A DNA stretch of 64,000 nt from Bradyrhizobium hereditatis (lineage in GTDB: Bacteria; Pseudomonadota; Alphaproteobacteria; Rhizobiales; Xanthobacteraceae), in assembly GCF_020329435.1 (NCBI RefSeq), contig NZ_JAGKJK010000011.1:124001-188000 (forward strand), given 5' to 3'. Position numbers and translations under genes: made by a program. The stretch's first letter is position 1; each line of letters begins with the position of its first letter. This document shows, in pieces, positions 55,705 to 63,966 of the stretch. Under the pieces are notes generated by a model, which ran no database searches, was not told where the DNA came from, and worked only from the letters and a program-made list of their open reading frames with translations.

Positions 55705-56615
55705 GCGCGCGCCGCATCTTCGCGCAGCCGGCGCGCTATGCCGCTATCGCACCCTATCTGTGGATGGTGCTGTTCTTCCTGGTGCCGTTCGGCTTCGTGC
55801 TGAAAATCAGCCTGTCGCAGACCGCAATCGCGCAGCCGCCTTACGTGCCAGTGTTCGATTTCGCGGAAGGATGGACGGCGATCAAGGAAGCCTTCGCCCA
55901 GCTCTCATTCGACAATTTCAAGCTACTGACCTCGGATAGCCTCTACATCAGCTCCTACCTGCGCAGCATTGTCGTCGCCGTGACGTCGACGCTGATCCTG
56001 CTGTTGATCGGCTATCCCATCGCCTACGGCATGGCGCGCCTGCCGCAACGCTGGCAGCCGATCGCCATGATGCTGGTGATCGTGCCGTTCTGGACGTCGT
56101 TTCTCATCCGCATCTATGCCTGGATCAACATTTTGCAGCATGATGGCCTGCTCAACCAGGTGCTGCTGGCGCTGCACCTGGTCTCCGCACCGGTGGTCTG
56201 GCTGTCGACCGATACCGCGATGTATATCGGCATCGTCTATTCCTACCTGCCGTTCATGATCCTGCCGCTCTATGCGACGCTCTCCAAGATGGACGCGTCG
56301 CTGCTGGAGGCGGCCGCCGATCTCGGCGCATCGCCGCGGCAGGCGTTCTGGCTGGTGACGTTTCCACTATCCCTGCCGGGCGTCGGCGCCGGTGCGCTGT
56401 TGTGCTTCATCCCGATCGTCGGCGAGTTCGTGATCCCCGATCTCCTGGCAGGTTCCGGCTCGATGATGATCGGCCAGACGCTGTGGCTCGAATTCTTCAC
56501 CAACAAGGACTGGCCGGTGGCCGCTGCGGCCGCCGTCGCATTGCTGGTGCTGCTGGTACCGCCGCTGTTGCTGTACGACCGGCTGCAGCGCCGCACGCTT
56601 GCGGGAGGTGGCTGA
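55701..56615 (+). CDS. potH: Polyamine-type ABC permease (PotH-like)
   Basis: A 304-residue inner-membrane permease with six helices. It opens APYLWMVLFFLVPFGFVLKISL and has the EAA loop LLEAAADLGASPRQAFWLVTFPLSLPG that docks to the ATPase. VIVPFWTSFLIRIYAWINIL is characteristic of the PotB/PotH group. Its start overlaps the ATPase stop, and its stop overlaps the next start (TGATG), so the three genes are one coupled operon. Confidence 0.92.
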   Translation: MSARRIFAQPARYAAIAPYLWMVLFFLVPFGFVLKISLSQTAIAQPPYVPVFDFAEGWTAIKEAFAQLSFDNFKLLTSDSLYISSYLRSIVVAVTSTLILLLIGYPIAYGMARLPQRWQPIAMMLVIVPFWTSFLIRIYAWINILQHDGLLNQVLLALHLVSAPVVWLSTDTAMYIGIVYSYLPFMILPLYATLSKMDASLLEAAADLGASPRQAFWLVTFPLSLPGVGAGALLCFIPIVGEFVIPDLLAGSGSMMIGQTLWLEFFTNKDWPVAAAAAVALLVLLVPPLLLYDRLQRRTLAGGG

Positions 56616-57430
56616 TGGCGCCGCGGATCGGCCAAATGTCGCGCTTCAACATCACCGCGCTCGCGCTCGGGATGGCGTTTCTGTACCTGCCGATCGTGAT
56701 CCTCGTGATCTATTCCTTCAACGATTCGCGCCTGGTCACGGTGTGGGGCGGCTGGTCCTTGCGCTGGTACCATGAATTCTTCAACGACCGCGCCATGCTG
56801 GATGCGGCCTGGATGAGCCTGCGCGTCGCCGCGCTCTCGGCCACGATCGCAACGCTGCTCGGCACGCTCGCCGCGGTCGGGCTGGTGCGCGGCGAACGCT
56901 TCCGCGGCCGGGCGCTGTTTTCCGGCATGCTCTATGCGCCGTTGGTAATGCCGGAAGTGATCTCGGGGCTTTCCCTGCTTTTGTTGTTCGTGGCGCTGAA
57001 TGCCGAGCGCGGCTTCTGGACGGTGACGATCGCCCACACCACGCTGACCATGTGTTTCGTCACCGTGGTCGTGCAGTCGCGTCTCGCCTCGATCGACCGG
57101 AGCCTGGAAGAGGCCGCGATGGATCTTGGCTGCGATCCGGTGCAGGCCTTTCTTCGCGTGACGCTGCCGCTGATCGTGCCGTCGATTGTCGCCGGCTGGA
57201 TGCTGGCGTTCACGCTCTCGCTTGATGACGTCGTCATCGCAAGCTTCACCACCGGCCCGGGCTCGGCGACGCTGCCGATCCGGATCTATTCCGAAGTGCG
57301 GCTCGGCGTGAAGCCCGGGATCAACGCGATCTCAACCATGGTGATCGCGTTGATCTCCGTCGTCATCGTGATCGCCTCGCTCGCTTCGAAGCTGTCGGGC
57401 TCGCAAGGCAAGAGCGCAGCGCCGCTCTAG
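56615..57430 (+). CDS. potI: Polyamine-type ABC permease (PotI-like)
   Basis: The 271-residue second permease. It has six helices, the FLYLPIVILVIYSFNDSR opening of PotC/PotI proteins, YAPLVMPEVISGLSLLLLF, and the EAA loop LEEAAMDLGCDPVQAFLRVTLPLIVPS. I start at the ATG at 56615 with GGGAGG before it; the longer frame is shadow of potH. It ends four bases before a family A repeat that separates it from the convergent sugar-type cassette. Confidence 0.92.
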   Translation: MAPRIGQMSRFNITALALGMAFLYLPIVILVIYSFNDSRLVTVWGGWSLRWYHEFFNDRAMLDAAWMSLRVAALSATIATLLGTLAAVGLVRGERFRGRALFSGMLYAPLVMPEVISGLSLLLLFVALNAERGFWTVTIAHTTLTMCFVTVVVQSRLASIDRSLEEAAMDLGCDPVQAFLRVTLPLIVPSIVAGWMLAFTLSLDDVVIASFTTGPGSATLPIRIYSEVRLGVKPGINAISTMVIALISVVIVIASLASKLSGSQGKSAAPL

Positions 57431-57434
57431 CCGC

Positions 57435-57518
57435 CGTCATTGCGAGCGAAGCGAAGCAATCCATGTCGCGGCAAGCGGAGGAATGGATTGCTTGGTCGCT
57501 GCGCTCCTCGCAATGACG
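57435..57518. repeat. Dispersed inverted repeat, family A, copy 2
   Basis: CGTCATTGCGAG (57435-57446) and CTCGCAATGACG (57507-57518) are exact inverted repeats, with inner arms GCAATCCAT and ATGGATTGC. The unit is 84 bp and closely matches the copy at 9592-9676. It fills the gap between the convergent potI-like and MalG-like genes and may act as a bidirectional end signal. Confidence 0.85.
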
Positions 57519-57533
57519 TTCTAAGACGCGGCT

Positions 57534-58385
57534 TCAGGATTTAACCGCACCCGCCGTCAGCCCGCCCACCATGTAGCGCTTGAACGCGTAGTAGATCGCG
57601 GCTGGCGGCAGCGCGTAGATGAAGCCGGTGGTCATCAACAATTCCCACGGCGAGTCGTCCGCGGCCAGGAAGTTGCCGAGCGCCACGGGAAGCGTGATCT
57701 CGGTATCCTTCGAGAGCAGCAGGAACGCGTAGAGATACTCGTTCCAGGCGAGCAGGATTGCATAGGTGCCGATCGCGACCAGCGAGGGCATCATCAAGGG
57801 GATATAGACCAGGCGGAACAGCTGCAACGTGGTGGCGCCGTCCATGGTGGCGGCTTCATCCAGCTCGACCGGCAGCTTGTCGGAGGCCTGCTTCAACACC
57901 CAGATCGCGTAAGGCGAGGCGATCGTCACCATCGCCAGAATCAGCGACCAGTGATTGTTGAGAAGGCCGTAGTTGCCCATGGTGCGGTACATCGGCACGG
58001 CGAGGAATGCCGCCGGGATGAAATAGGTGAACAGCGCGAGATTCATCACCCAGCGTCCGCCGGGAACGCGCAGCCGCGAGATCGAGAACGCCGCGGCGGT
58101 CGCGATCACCAGCGTCAGTGCGCCGGCGGAAAGCGCGATCACCACCGAATTGAAGAACTGGATCCAGAAATCGCGCAGGAAGTAGTGCTCCTGATAGAAC
58201 ACGATTTTGAAATTGTTCAGCGTCGGATGCGTGGGCCACAGCTTGCCCGAGAACGCGTCTTCCTTCGGCGAGATCGCGAACAGGAACATGTGGTAGATCG
58301 GCACCAGCGTCCAGATCAGCACGGGGATGCCGATCAGAAGCAGTTTGGCCTCGTTGCCGATTTCCTTGAGTGAGGGCAGCTTCAT
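57534..58385 (-). CDS. Sugar ABC transporter permease (MalG-like)
   Basis: A 283-residue permease of the carbohydrate uptake family. It has six helices and the EAA loop LDEAATMDGATTLQLFRLVYIPLMMPSL. The start MKLPSLKEIGNEAKLLLIG is at 58385, overlapping the stop of the upstream permease by ATGA; longer frames are shadows of that gene. It works with the MalF-like partner and the binding protein. No ATPase is encoded in this cassette. Confidence 0.9.
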   Translation of the reverse strand: MKLPSLKEIGNEAKLLLIGIPVLIWTLVPIYHMFLFAISPKEDAFSGKLWPTHPTLNNFKIVFYQEHYFLRDFWIQFFNSVVIALSAGALTLVIATAAAFSISRLRVPGGRWVMNLALFTYFIPAAFLAVPMYRTMGNYGLLNNHWSLILAMVTIASPYAIWVLKQASDKLPVELDEAATMDGATTLQLFRLVYIPLMMPSLVAIGTYAILLAWNEYLYAFLLLSKDTEITLPVALGNFLAADDSPWELLMTTGFIYALPPAAIYYAFKRYMVGGLTAGAVKS

Positions 58386-59254
58386 CGCGACAACCGTTTC
58401 ATCATGAAATAGACCAGCGGCAGCACGAACGGCAGCGCGCATACGATGGACGCCATCGCGAGCGAAAGCTGGTCGAGCCTGAGGTAGCGGATGCCGAGCG
58501 TGGCCAGAACGTGGGTGAGATCGGCAGGGCCGCCGCCGGTGAGCAGATAGACGCTGTTGAAGTCGCCGAGCGTCCATATCATCGAAAGCAGCGTGCAGGT
58601 GATGTAGAGCGTCTGCATCGACGGCCAGGTGATGTAGCGAAACTTCTGCGACCAACTCGCCCCGTCGACCTCGGCCGCTTCATAAAGATCATGCGAGATG
58701 GCAAGCCGCCCGGTCAGCAGGATCAGTGTCCAGAACGGCAGCGACTTCCAGATGTGCACGCCGATCGCCATGCCGAGCGCGACCGTCGGATCGTTCAGCC
58801 AGTTCGGGCCGTCCTCGGCGGTGAACTTGAAGATCAGCTGGTTGATCACGCCCCATTCCGGATTGAGCATGAAGCGCACGGAGAGGATGGTCGGGATCGA
58901 CGGCACCGCCCAGGGCAGAATGAAAAGCACCGACAGCCATTTGATCCAGGTGCGCTGCTGGGCAAAGAAGCCGGACAGGAACAGCGCGATCGCCATTTTG
59001 ACGTTGATGCCGACGAGCAGGAAGATCAGCGTGTTGACGGCGGCGCGCGCGAAGATCGGGTCGTGATAGAGCGCGACATAGCTCGCCGGATGCCGCGCCA
59101 GCCACAGGCCGTAGCCGACTGGGTAGACCACGAAGGCCAGGAACACGAGCAGATACGGCGCGAGCAGCAGGATGCCCCAGACCTGAGGCGGCGTCAGCCG
59201 GGCTGACAAAGGCGGGCTTGGGATCGCGTGATCGCCCGAAAGCGTGATTGCCAT
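58382..59254 (-). CDS. Sugar ABC transporter permease (MalF-like)
   Basis: A 290-residue permease with six helices (LLLAPYLLVFLAFVVYPVGYG first) and the EAA loop DLYEAAEVDGASWSQKFRYITWPSMQ. It pairs with the downstream MalG-like protein by translational coupling. The substrate class (sugar, polyol or glycerol-type compound) follows from the family and cannot be narrowed. A 197-bp gap with a large inverted repeat separates it from the binding-protein gene. Confidence 0.9.
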   Translation of the reverse strand: MAITLSGDHAIPSPPLSARLTPPQVWGILLLAPYLLVFLAFVVYPVGYGLWLARHPASYVALYHDPIFARAAVNTLIFLLVGINVKMAIALFLSGFFAQQRTWIKWLSVLFILPWAVPSIPTILSVRFMLNPEWGVINQLIFKFTAEDGPNWLNDPTVALGMAIGVHIWKSLPFWTLILLTGRLAISHDLYEAAEVDGASWSQKFRYITWPSMQTLYITCTLLSMIWTLGDFNSVYLLTGGGPADLTHVLATLGIRYLRLDQLSLAMASIVCALPFVLPLVYFMMKRLSR

Positions 59255-59294
59255 ACGTTCACTCTTAAAACGAGATGCCGGCTCAGGCTAAGGC

Positions 59295-59415
59295 GTCGTC
59301 CCTGCGAAAGCAGGGACCCATAACCATCGGCTTTTGTTGTTGAGCACAAGCCGTCGACCAGCGCCCTTTAGAACGACCGCCGCGGCGTATGGGTCCATGC
59401 GTTCGCAGGGACGAC
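59295..59415. repeat. Inverted repeat, family B, between binding protein and permease genes
   Basis: GTCGTCCCTGCGAA (59295-59308) and TTCGCAGGGACGAC (59402-59415) are exact 14-bp inverted ends, and GGACCCATA and TATGGGTCC pair inside them. The 121-bp unit lies in the transcript between the binding-protein stop (59452) and the first permease start (59254). REP hairpins at this position stabilise upstream binding-protein mRNA in E. coli malE-malF, a plausible role here. Confidence 0.8.
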
Positions 59416-59451
59416 AGAGATCATACTTCGCGGCGGCCGGGATCGTTTACA

Positions 59452-60837
59452 TCAACCCGCGACCTGCTTGATGCGGGCGATCAGTTCGTCGACGGCCTTG
59501 TCGACCGGCACCTTCTCGCTCACCACGCGGTTCATCGCCTTGGCCCAGACGTTCTCGTTGTTCAAAATCGTGAACTTCCAGTTCTTGGTGAAGTCGAACG
59601 GTGTGGTGCCGCCGGTGAACTGATTGTACACGGCCTTGCGATGGCGGTCAGCTTGCCAGAACGGGCTCTGCTGGCTGGCTGTGGTCACCGGGAACCAGCG
59701 GCCAAGCGCGCCCTCGATATAGGGGCGGAGATTCTCTTCCTGCATCAGGAATTTGATGAACTCCTTGCCTTCCGCCTTGTTCTTGGCTGACGTGAACATC
59801 AGTCCGGTCTTGACGTCGGAGCGATATTTGATCGGCGTGCCGTCCGGCTTGTTCGGGAAGGACGAGGTGATGATGACCTCGTCATAGTTCTTCTTGCCAA
59901 GCGCGCGCTGCTCGGGCGTCAGTGCCGGATTATTGGCATCGTCGAGCCATTTTGCCGCGATCGAGATCGTGAAGTTGTGCGTCATCACGATCGTCTTGTT
60001 GTGGAAGGCGACGTTGTTGTCCGGATCCTTCCAGGTGGTGGAAGAGGGCGGCGCGCAGCCCTTGATGTAAGTATCGGTGTAATCCTTCAGCGCCTTGACC
60101 AGATTTTCGCGCACCTTGGGATCGTCGACCAGGAGCTTGCCGTCGTCGTCGACTAGCTTGACGTTGTGGGCATCCATGAAGGTGTAGAACGATTGGAAGC
60201 TGTCGGTGGATTCCACGCCCATCGGCTGGCCGACGGCGTAGACGCGCTGGCCGGTGGCTTTGCGGATAGCCGGCTGCACCTTGGTGCACCAGAACGACCA
60301 GTAGTCTTCCCACTTGGTCGGAATGTCGCTCTGCTTGAAGCCGGCCTGCTCCAGCATGTCCTGCCAGATCTGCACATGCATGCTCTGCTGCTTCAGCGGA
60401 AAGCCGTAATAGGCGCGCTTCTTGGTGACGTCGTTGTAGAGATTGACGGTCTCCAGCGTGTTCGGCGCGAACGCCGACTTCATCGGCGTCATGATATCGG
60501 AAAGATCTTCCAGCTTGCCTTCGAAGGCCCACTTGCCCTGCGCCTGCACGTCATAGCTGTCGGAATAGGCGACGTCGGGCACAGTGCCGGAATCGAGCGC
60601 CGCCACCGTCTTCGGAATCATGTCCTGGATCGCGTATTGTGACAGTTCGACCTTGATGCCGGTCTTGGCCTCAAATTTCTTGATCGCTTCCAGCAGCGCG
60701 TCGTCTTCTGACTTGTAAAAACCCTTGCCGAACCAGACGGTGATGGTCTTCTGCTGGGCCAGCGCGGGTGCCGTGGCGTAAAACAGCCCAACGGCAGCGA
60801 CGGCGAGCGAAAGCGAGCTAAGTCTCCTAGATATCAC
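59452..60837 (-). CDS. Sugar ABC transporter substrate-binding protein
   Basis: A 461-residue periplasmic binding protein of the family 1 carbohydrate type. A signal peptide (about 1-27, ending ALAQQ) precedes KTITVWFGKGFYKSEDDALLEAIKKFEAKTGIKVEL. Domain features include GYPLKQQ-like PLKQQSMHVQIW, KWEDYWSFWCTKV and YRSDVKTGLMFTSAKNKAEG. The ligand is unknown. The start is the GTG at 60837 with GGGAGAA before it. It heads the minus-strand cassette, but an ATPase is missing from the neighbourhood. Confidence 0.9.
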   Translation of the reverse strand: MISRRLSSLSLAVAAVGLFYATAPALAQQKTITVWFGKGFYKSEDDALLEAIKKFEAKTGIKVELSQYAIQDMIPKTVAALDSGTVPDVAYSDSYDVQAQGKWAFEGKLEDLSDIMTPMKSAFAPNTLETVNLYNDVTKKRAYYGFPLKQQSMHVQIWQDMLEQAGFKQSDIPTKWEDYWSFWCTKVQPAIRKATGQRVYAVGQPMGVESTDSFQSFYTFMDAHNVKLVDDDGKLLVDDPKVRENLVKALKDYTDTYIKGCAPPSSTTWKDPDNNVAFHNKTIVMTHNFTISIAAKWLDDANNPALTPEQRALGKKNYDEVIITSSFPNKPDGTPIKYRSDVKTGLMFTSAKNKAEGKEFIKFLMQEENLRPYIEGALGRWFPVTTASQQSPFWQADRHRKAVYNQFTGGTTPFDFTKNWKFTILNNENVWAKAMNRVVSEKVPVDKAVDELIARIKQVAG

Positions 60838-61179
60838 GTTATTCTCCCTGAAAACGCCGGGTTTTTAACCGGTTGGATAATGATAGCGCAACCATCCGAC
60901 GTTATCCAGATGGCAGATGCCCGACTTGCGTAGGGTGGAAAAACACGTTTGTGGCGTCATTGCGGGCAAAGCACCTTGTCCCCGACGCTTCAACGAAGAT
61001 GGAAGCAATCCGTTGCGCGGGAGCGCGGCGCACATCAGGAACCAGTCTGCTTTGCGCGCTCACCTCCGCTCCGCGTGACGCTGATAGGACGGCAGAAGGC
61101 GATGCCGCAGGAAGCTGGGCTCGATCTGTGCTAAATTCTTTCAACACAGGTTGGTTGAGTGGATTTCGCGGAGAGCATT
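60838..61179. other. Divergent region between the binding protein and ThuA genes
   Basis: This 342-bp gap should contain both promoters. AACCGGTT (60867-60874) is an 8-bp palindrome within TTAACCGGTTGG, the sort of centre used by LacI-family regulators of sugar operons, about 30 bases upstream of the binding-protein start. Positions 60955-61011 hold a decayed copy of the family A repeat (CGTCATTGCG, GAAGCAATCC). No gene is convincing here. Confidence 0.4.
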
Positions 61180-61935
61180 GTGAGGCGACGCGAGTTCATC
61201 GCACTCCTCGGCGGCGCGGCGGCGATCCGACCACTTGGCGCGCATGCGCAGCGCTCGGCAGCGCGCATCCTCTATTTCTCTTACTCGGCCGGCTACCGGC
61301 ATGACGTCATACCGCTTTCCAAGGCAATCCTGACTCAGCTTGGGAGCAATTCGGGTAACTTTGAAGTCACCGCAACGGAGGACATGTCTGAATTTTCCGC
61401 CGAGAACCTCCAGCGCTACGCCGCGGTGATGTTTTTCACATCAGGAGAGCTTCCGATGAGCGACGCGCAGAAGGCGGCTCTTCTCAATTTTGTGCTCTCG
61501 GGCGGCGGATTCCTCGGTGTTCATTCGGCGACGGACACATTCTACACATGGCCGGACTATCTCGATCTGATCGGCGGCTACTTCAATGGCCATCCCTGGC
61601 ATCAGGCTGTGACAATCGAGGTGGTTGATCCCAGCGATCCTCTGGTGGCGTTTCTCGGGAATTCATTGCAAATCGAGGACGAGATCTACCAGATCAGCGA
61701 CTTCGACTATCGTGGATCAAGCGTGCTCCTGCGCCTCGACCCACGCACGGTGGACCTCGGCAGGCCCGGAGTGCATCAACGGTTCTATGGTTGGCCTCTC
61801 GCATGGACCCGTCTCTACGGCGAGGGACGCGTATTCTATACGGCGCTCGGCCACGCGCCCTCAGTTTGGCAGGACGCCCGCTTCCAGCGAATTCTCACGA
61901 ACGCCATCCTCTGGTCTATTCGAAGATCGCCATAG
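61180..61935 (+). CDS. ThuA-domain protein with Tat-type leader
   Basis: A 251-residue protein of the ThuA (trehalose utilisation) fold, a glutamine amidotransferase-like domain. RRREFIALLGGAAAIRPLGAHAQ is a twin-arginine leader common in rhizobia. ILYFSYSAGYRHDVIP and GFLGVHSATDTFY are ThuA signatures, and HPWHQAV and GRVFYTALGHAPSVW follow. I take the GTG at 61180, which places the twin arginines at the very start; a GTG 21 bases earlier adds seven residues. It lies beside the sugar cassette and may act on a related carbohydrate. Confidence 0.82.
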   Translation: MRRREFIALLGGAAAIRPLGAHAQRSAARILYFSYSAGYRHDVIPLSKAILTQLGSNSGNFEVTATEDMSEFSAENLQRYAAVMFFTSGELPMSDAQKAALLNFVLSGGGFLGVHSATDTFYTWPDYLDLIGGYFNGHPWHQAVTIEVVDPSDPLVAFLGNSLQIEDEIYQISDFDYRGSSVLLRLDPRTVDLGRPGVHQRFYGWPLAWTRLYGEGRVFYTALGHAPSVWQDARFQRILTNAILWSIRRSP

Positions 61936-61983
61936 CAACTGGCGGGTAACGACCGGTGGCCCCATCCGGGCCACGCTTACGCT

Positions 61984-62163
61984 TCAAAACGAATTCGCCA
62001 GCTCAATCTCCGCCTTCAGCGCCGCAATGCGCCGTTCGGCTTCCTGCGCGGTCAGGTTCTTCTCGAATAATTTGGGCTGATAGGCCTCGGCGCTGAGGGT
62101 GCGGAGCATCGCCGATTGGCGGGGTGTCATCGGAGCGTCCACCTGGTCGGGGAGGCGGGGCAT
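61984..62163 (-). CDS. Small DUF3072 protein
   Basis: A 59-residue protein. The end EAERRIAALKAEIELA and the middle MTPRQSAMLRTLSAEAYQPKLFEKNLTAQ match the DUF3072 family, short proteins of unknown function in Actinobacteria and Rhizobiales. The start at 62163 is an ATG; a second in-frame ATG at residue 12 begins the conserved part. It converges with the ThuA gene. Confidence 0.8.
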   Translation of the reverse strand: MPRLPDQVDAPMTPRQSAMLRTLSAEAYQPKLFEKNLTAQEAERRIAALKAEIELANSF

Positions 62164-62274
62164 CGGGCAACTCCAGGATTCTTTACCGGAAGAATTTTTA
62201 ATTCGATGCGGACTCTTAACTTGAAATTTGTTCTTTATTTGTTCTTATAGGGTTCAGTCCCAGCGAGGTGGCCC

Positions 62275-62553
62275 ATGGACAACAAGCTTAATGAAATTCG
62301 CAGAAAAATCAGGATGTTGCGGGCGGATATGCTGAGCGCGGAGGATAACATCCGCAAACAGGTCAACCGGGATGAGGATTGCTCGGCGGCGGCCACGCGC
62401 TTGATGGCGATGCGGGTTGCGATGGTCGGTCTGATCGGCGAGCGGAACCGGCTCGGCGGCGAAGAGCGGCTGCTCAATGTCGACGAGCGGCTGAAACTGG
62501 AAGTGCGTGCGGCCAGCAGGAAGCCCTCAGCCGGGGGCGACCGCCTGCCGTGA
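62275..62553 (+). CDS. Small basic coiled-coil hypothetical protein
   Basis: A 92-residue helical protein that I cannot assign. Heptads appear in LNEIRRKIRMLRADMLSAEDNI and an Arg-rich second half (ERLKLEVRAASRK) follows. GAGG precedes the ATG. Its stop overlaps the GTG start of the next small gene (GTGA). Confidence 0.65.
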   Translation: MDNKLNEIRRKIRMLRADMLSAEDNIRKQVNRDEDCSAAATRLMAMRVAMVGLIGERNRLGGEERLLNVDERLKLEVRAASRKPSAGGDRLP

Positions 62554-62762
62554 GCAATGACCCGATAGAGGCCCTGCGCCGGCGGATTATCGAGCTGGAC
62601 CAGCTTGCGCGCCAGCTCGATCAATCCGGCCTGGCCAGTGCGAGGGCGCAGCTTCTGCTCTCGCGCAAGCGGGCGGAGCTGGAAGATTTCATCAACAGAG
62701 GCCGGGGATGTCAGGACCGCTCCGATGGTACGACCACAACGCGGATAATCCGCCGTGGATAA
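62550..62762 (+). CDS. Small helical hypothetical protein
   Basis: A 70-residue protein: IEALRRRIIELDQLARQLDQSG and ARAQLLLSRKRAELEDFIN form a helical pair, then a short disordered end. The start is the GTG that overlaps the previous stop, implying coupled translation. It overlaps the next gene by 55 bases in another frame. It may assemble with its 92-residue neighbour. Confidence 0.6.
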   Translation: MSNDPIEALRRRIIELDQLARQLDQSGLASARAQLLLSRKRAELEDFINRGRGCQDRSDGTTTTRIIRRG

Positions 62763-62935
62763 AGGCGCTGGCGGAAGTTCGCATCATGGCGACGCGCGAA
62801 GGCTGGTGCCACGCCCACGTCCAGGCGATCATCGTCGCGATCGACCAGTATGCCGAAGCGGCGCTGGGCAACCGCAGTTATTTTTTGAACAAGCCCTATA
62901 GTGTTGGTAGTGGCCGGAGCAGCGACGTTCCGTGA
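62708..62935 (+). CDS. Small hypothetical protein
   Basis: A 75-residue soluble protein: WYDHNADNPPWIKALAEVRIMATREGWCHAHVQAIIVAIDQYAEAA. The Trp/His-rich start looks folded, and similar short proteins occur in Bradyrhizobium as I recall. GAGGCCGGGG precedes the ATG. It is the third of a run of overlapping small genes. Confidence 0.6.
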   Translation: MSGPLRWYDHNADNPPWIKALAEVRIMATREGWCHAHVQAIIVAIDQYAEAALGNRSYFLNKPYSVGSGRSSDVP

Positions 62936-62999
62936 CTGTCTGGCTTCGGGGTTATGGCTTCGATTTCAGTGGAATCGCGCGACATTTGCAGGGGGGTAC

Positions 63000-63480
63000 A
63001 TGCTTGAGCGATGCGGTTACAGGACGGCGCTTTGGCTTTCAGCTTTGATAGCGGCCGTGAATTGCAGCGCCTTCCTTTATTCACAATGGTATCTGCCACG
63101 CGTCAGCGATGGTTTTGCGATTCACGCGGTAGCTGCGCTGGTTATTCTGGTGGGACTTTGGTTGTTCAGCAGAATTGCCCGATATGCAGGTGCTGCGTTT
63201 TATCTTCTTTCTGGGAGCTGCCGCTTTTGCGCTTTGGAGATTTGCCGGACAGGTCAATGTCGGCGCCTTCTGGGGCGTTGCAATGACCGTTCTTGGTCTG
63301 GCTATCGCGGTGATTCTCGTTTTCTCAAAGCCGTTCGCAAGAGAGTTTTCGGCGGCGCGTGAAAGGCGGCCTGCGTACAAAAAGTATCTCCTTCACGCGT
63401 TCACCTTGATGATCGTCGTGGTCGCGGGAGCCGCAGCATTGATCGACGTCCTCGCTTTCTATCAGATGATCAGCAAATAG
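63000..63480 (+). pseudogene. Frameshifted multi-pass membrane protein
   Basis: Two overlapping frames make one protein. The first (63000-63362) encodes hydrophobic ALWLSALIAAVNCSAFLYSQWY and VAALVILVGLWLFSRIARYAGAAFY before turning into Cys/Arg-rich nonsense. The second (63175-63480), one base out of phase, continues FIFFLGAAAFALWRFAGQVNVGAFWG and two more membrane helices. Read together with a shift at about 63190-63215 they give five helices. Either the gene is broken or the assembly has a one-base error. The family is unknown. GGGGGG precedes the first ATG. Confidence 0.6.
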
Positions 63481-63486
63481 CCCGTC

Positions 63487-63966
63487 TCAGAAAAACGCAA
63501 TTTGCGGCTTTGCGATCATCAGCCACATGATCACAGCAACAGCTGTGAATGCAGGAATGCCGAAGGCAAACCAGAGCCAGAAGATTCGATGGTATTCGGC
63601 CGGAAGCGGCTTGCCCTTCGCCGCAGCCTCTATCGCGAAATCCCGCAGGCGCACTTGCATCCACACCACCGGCAGCCACAGCGCGCCCGTCAATATGTAC
63701 AGCACGATCGACCAGATCACCCAGCCATCCCAGAACGAATAGCCGACATGCAAGACGAGCAGCGCGCCCGTGATCGGCTGTACGACGACAGCGGTCGCGG
63801 TGAAGATGAAGTCCGCAATCACGACGATGCGGGCGACGCCCGCGATCACGGCCGGCTTGCCGGAAAGATGCGCCATCAGCATGAAAAACGCGATGCCCGA
63901 TCCCGTGCCGAGCAGTACGGCGGCGCCGACAATGTGGAGATATTTGAGGACGAAATACAGCATCAT
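63487..63966 (-). CDS. DUF2269 membrane protein
   Basis: A 159-residue protein with four hydrophobic segments: LKYLHIVGAAVLLGTGSGIAFFMLM with His in helix 1, VIADFIFTATAVVVQPITGALLVLHVG, VIWSIVLYILTGALWLPVVWMQVRL and LWFAFGIPAFTAVAVIMWLMI. DUF2269 proteins have this four-helix layout; their function is unknown. GAGGA precedes the ATG. A stop codon of a further minus-strand gene overlaps this start. Confidence 0.85.
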   Translation of the reverse strand: MMLYFVLKYLHIVGAAVLLGTGSGIAFFMLMAHLSGKPAVIAGVARIVVIADFIFTATAVVVQPITGALLVLHVGYSFWDGWVIWSIVLYILTGALWLPVVWMQVRLRDFAIEAAAKGKPLPAEYHRIFWLWFAFGIPAFTAVAVIMWLMIAKPQIAFF

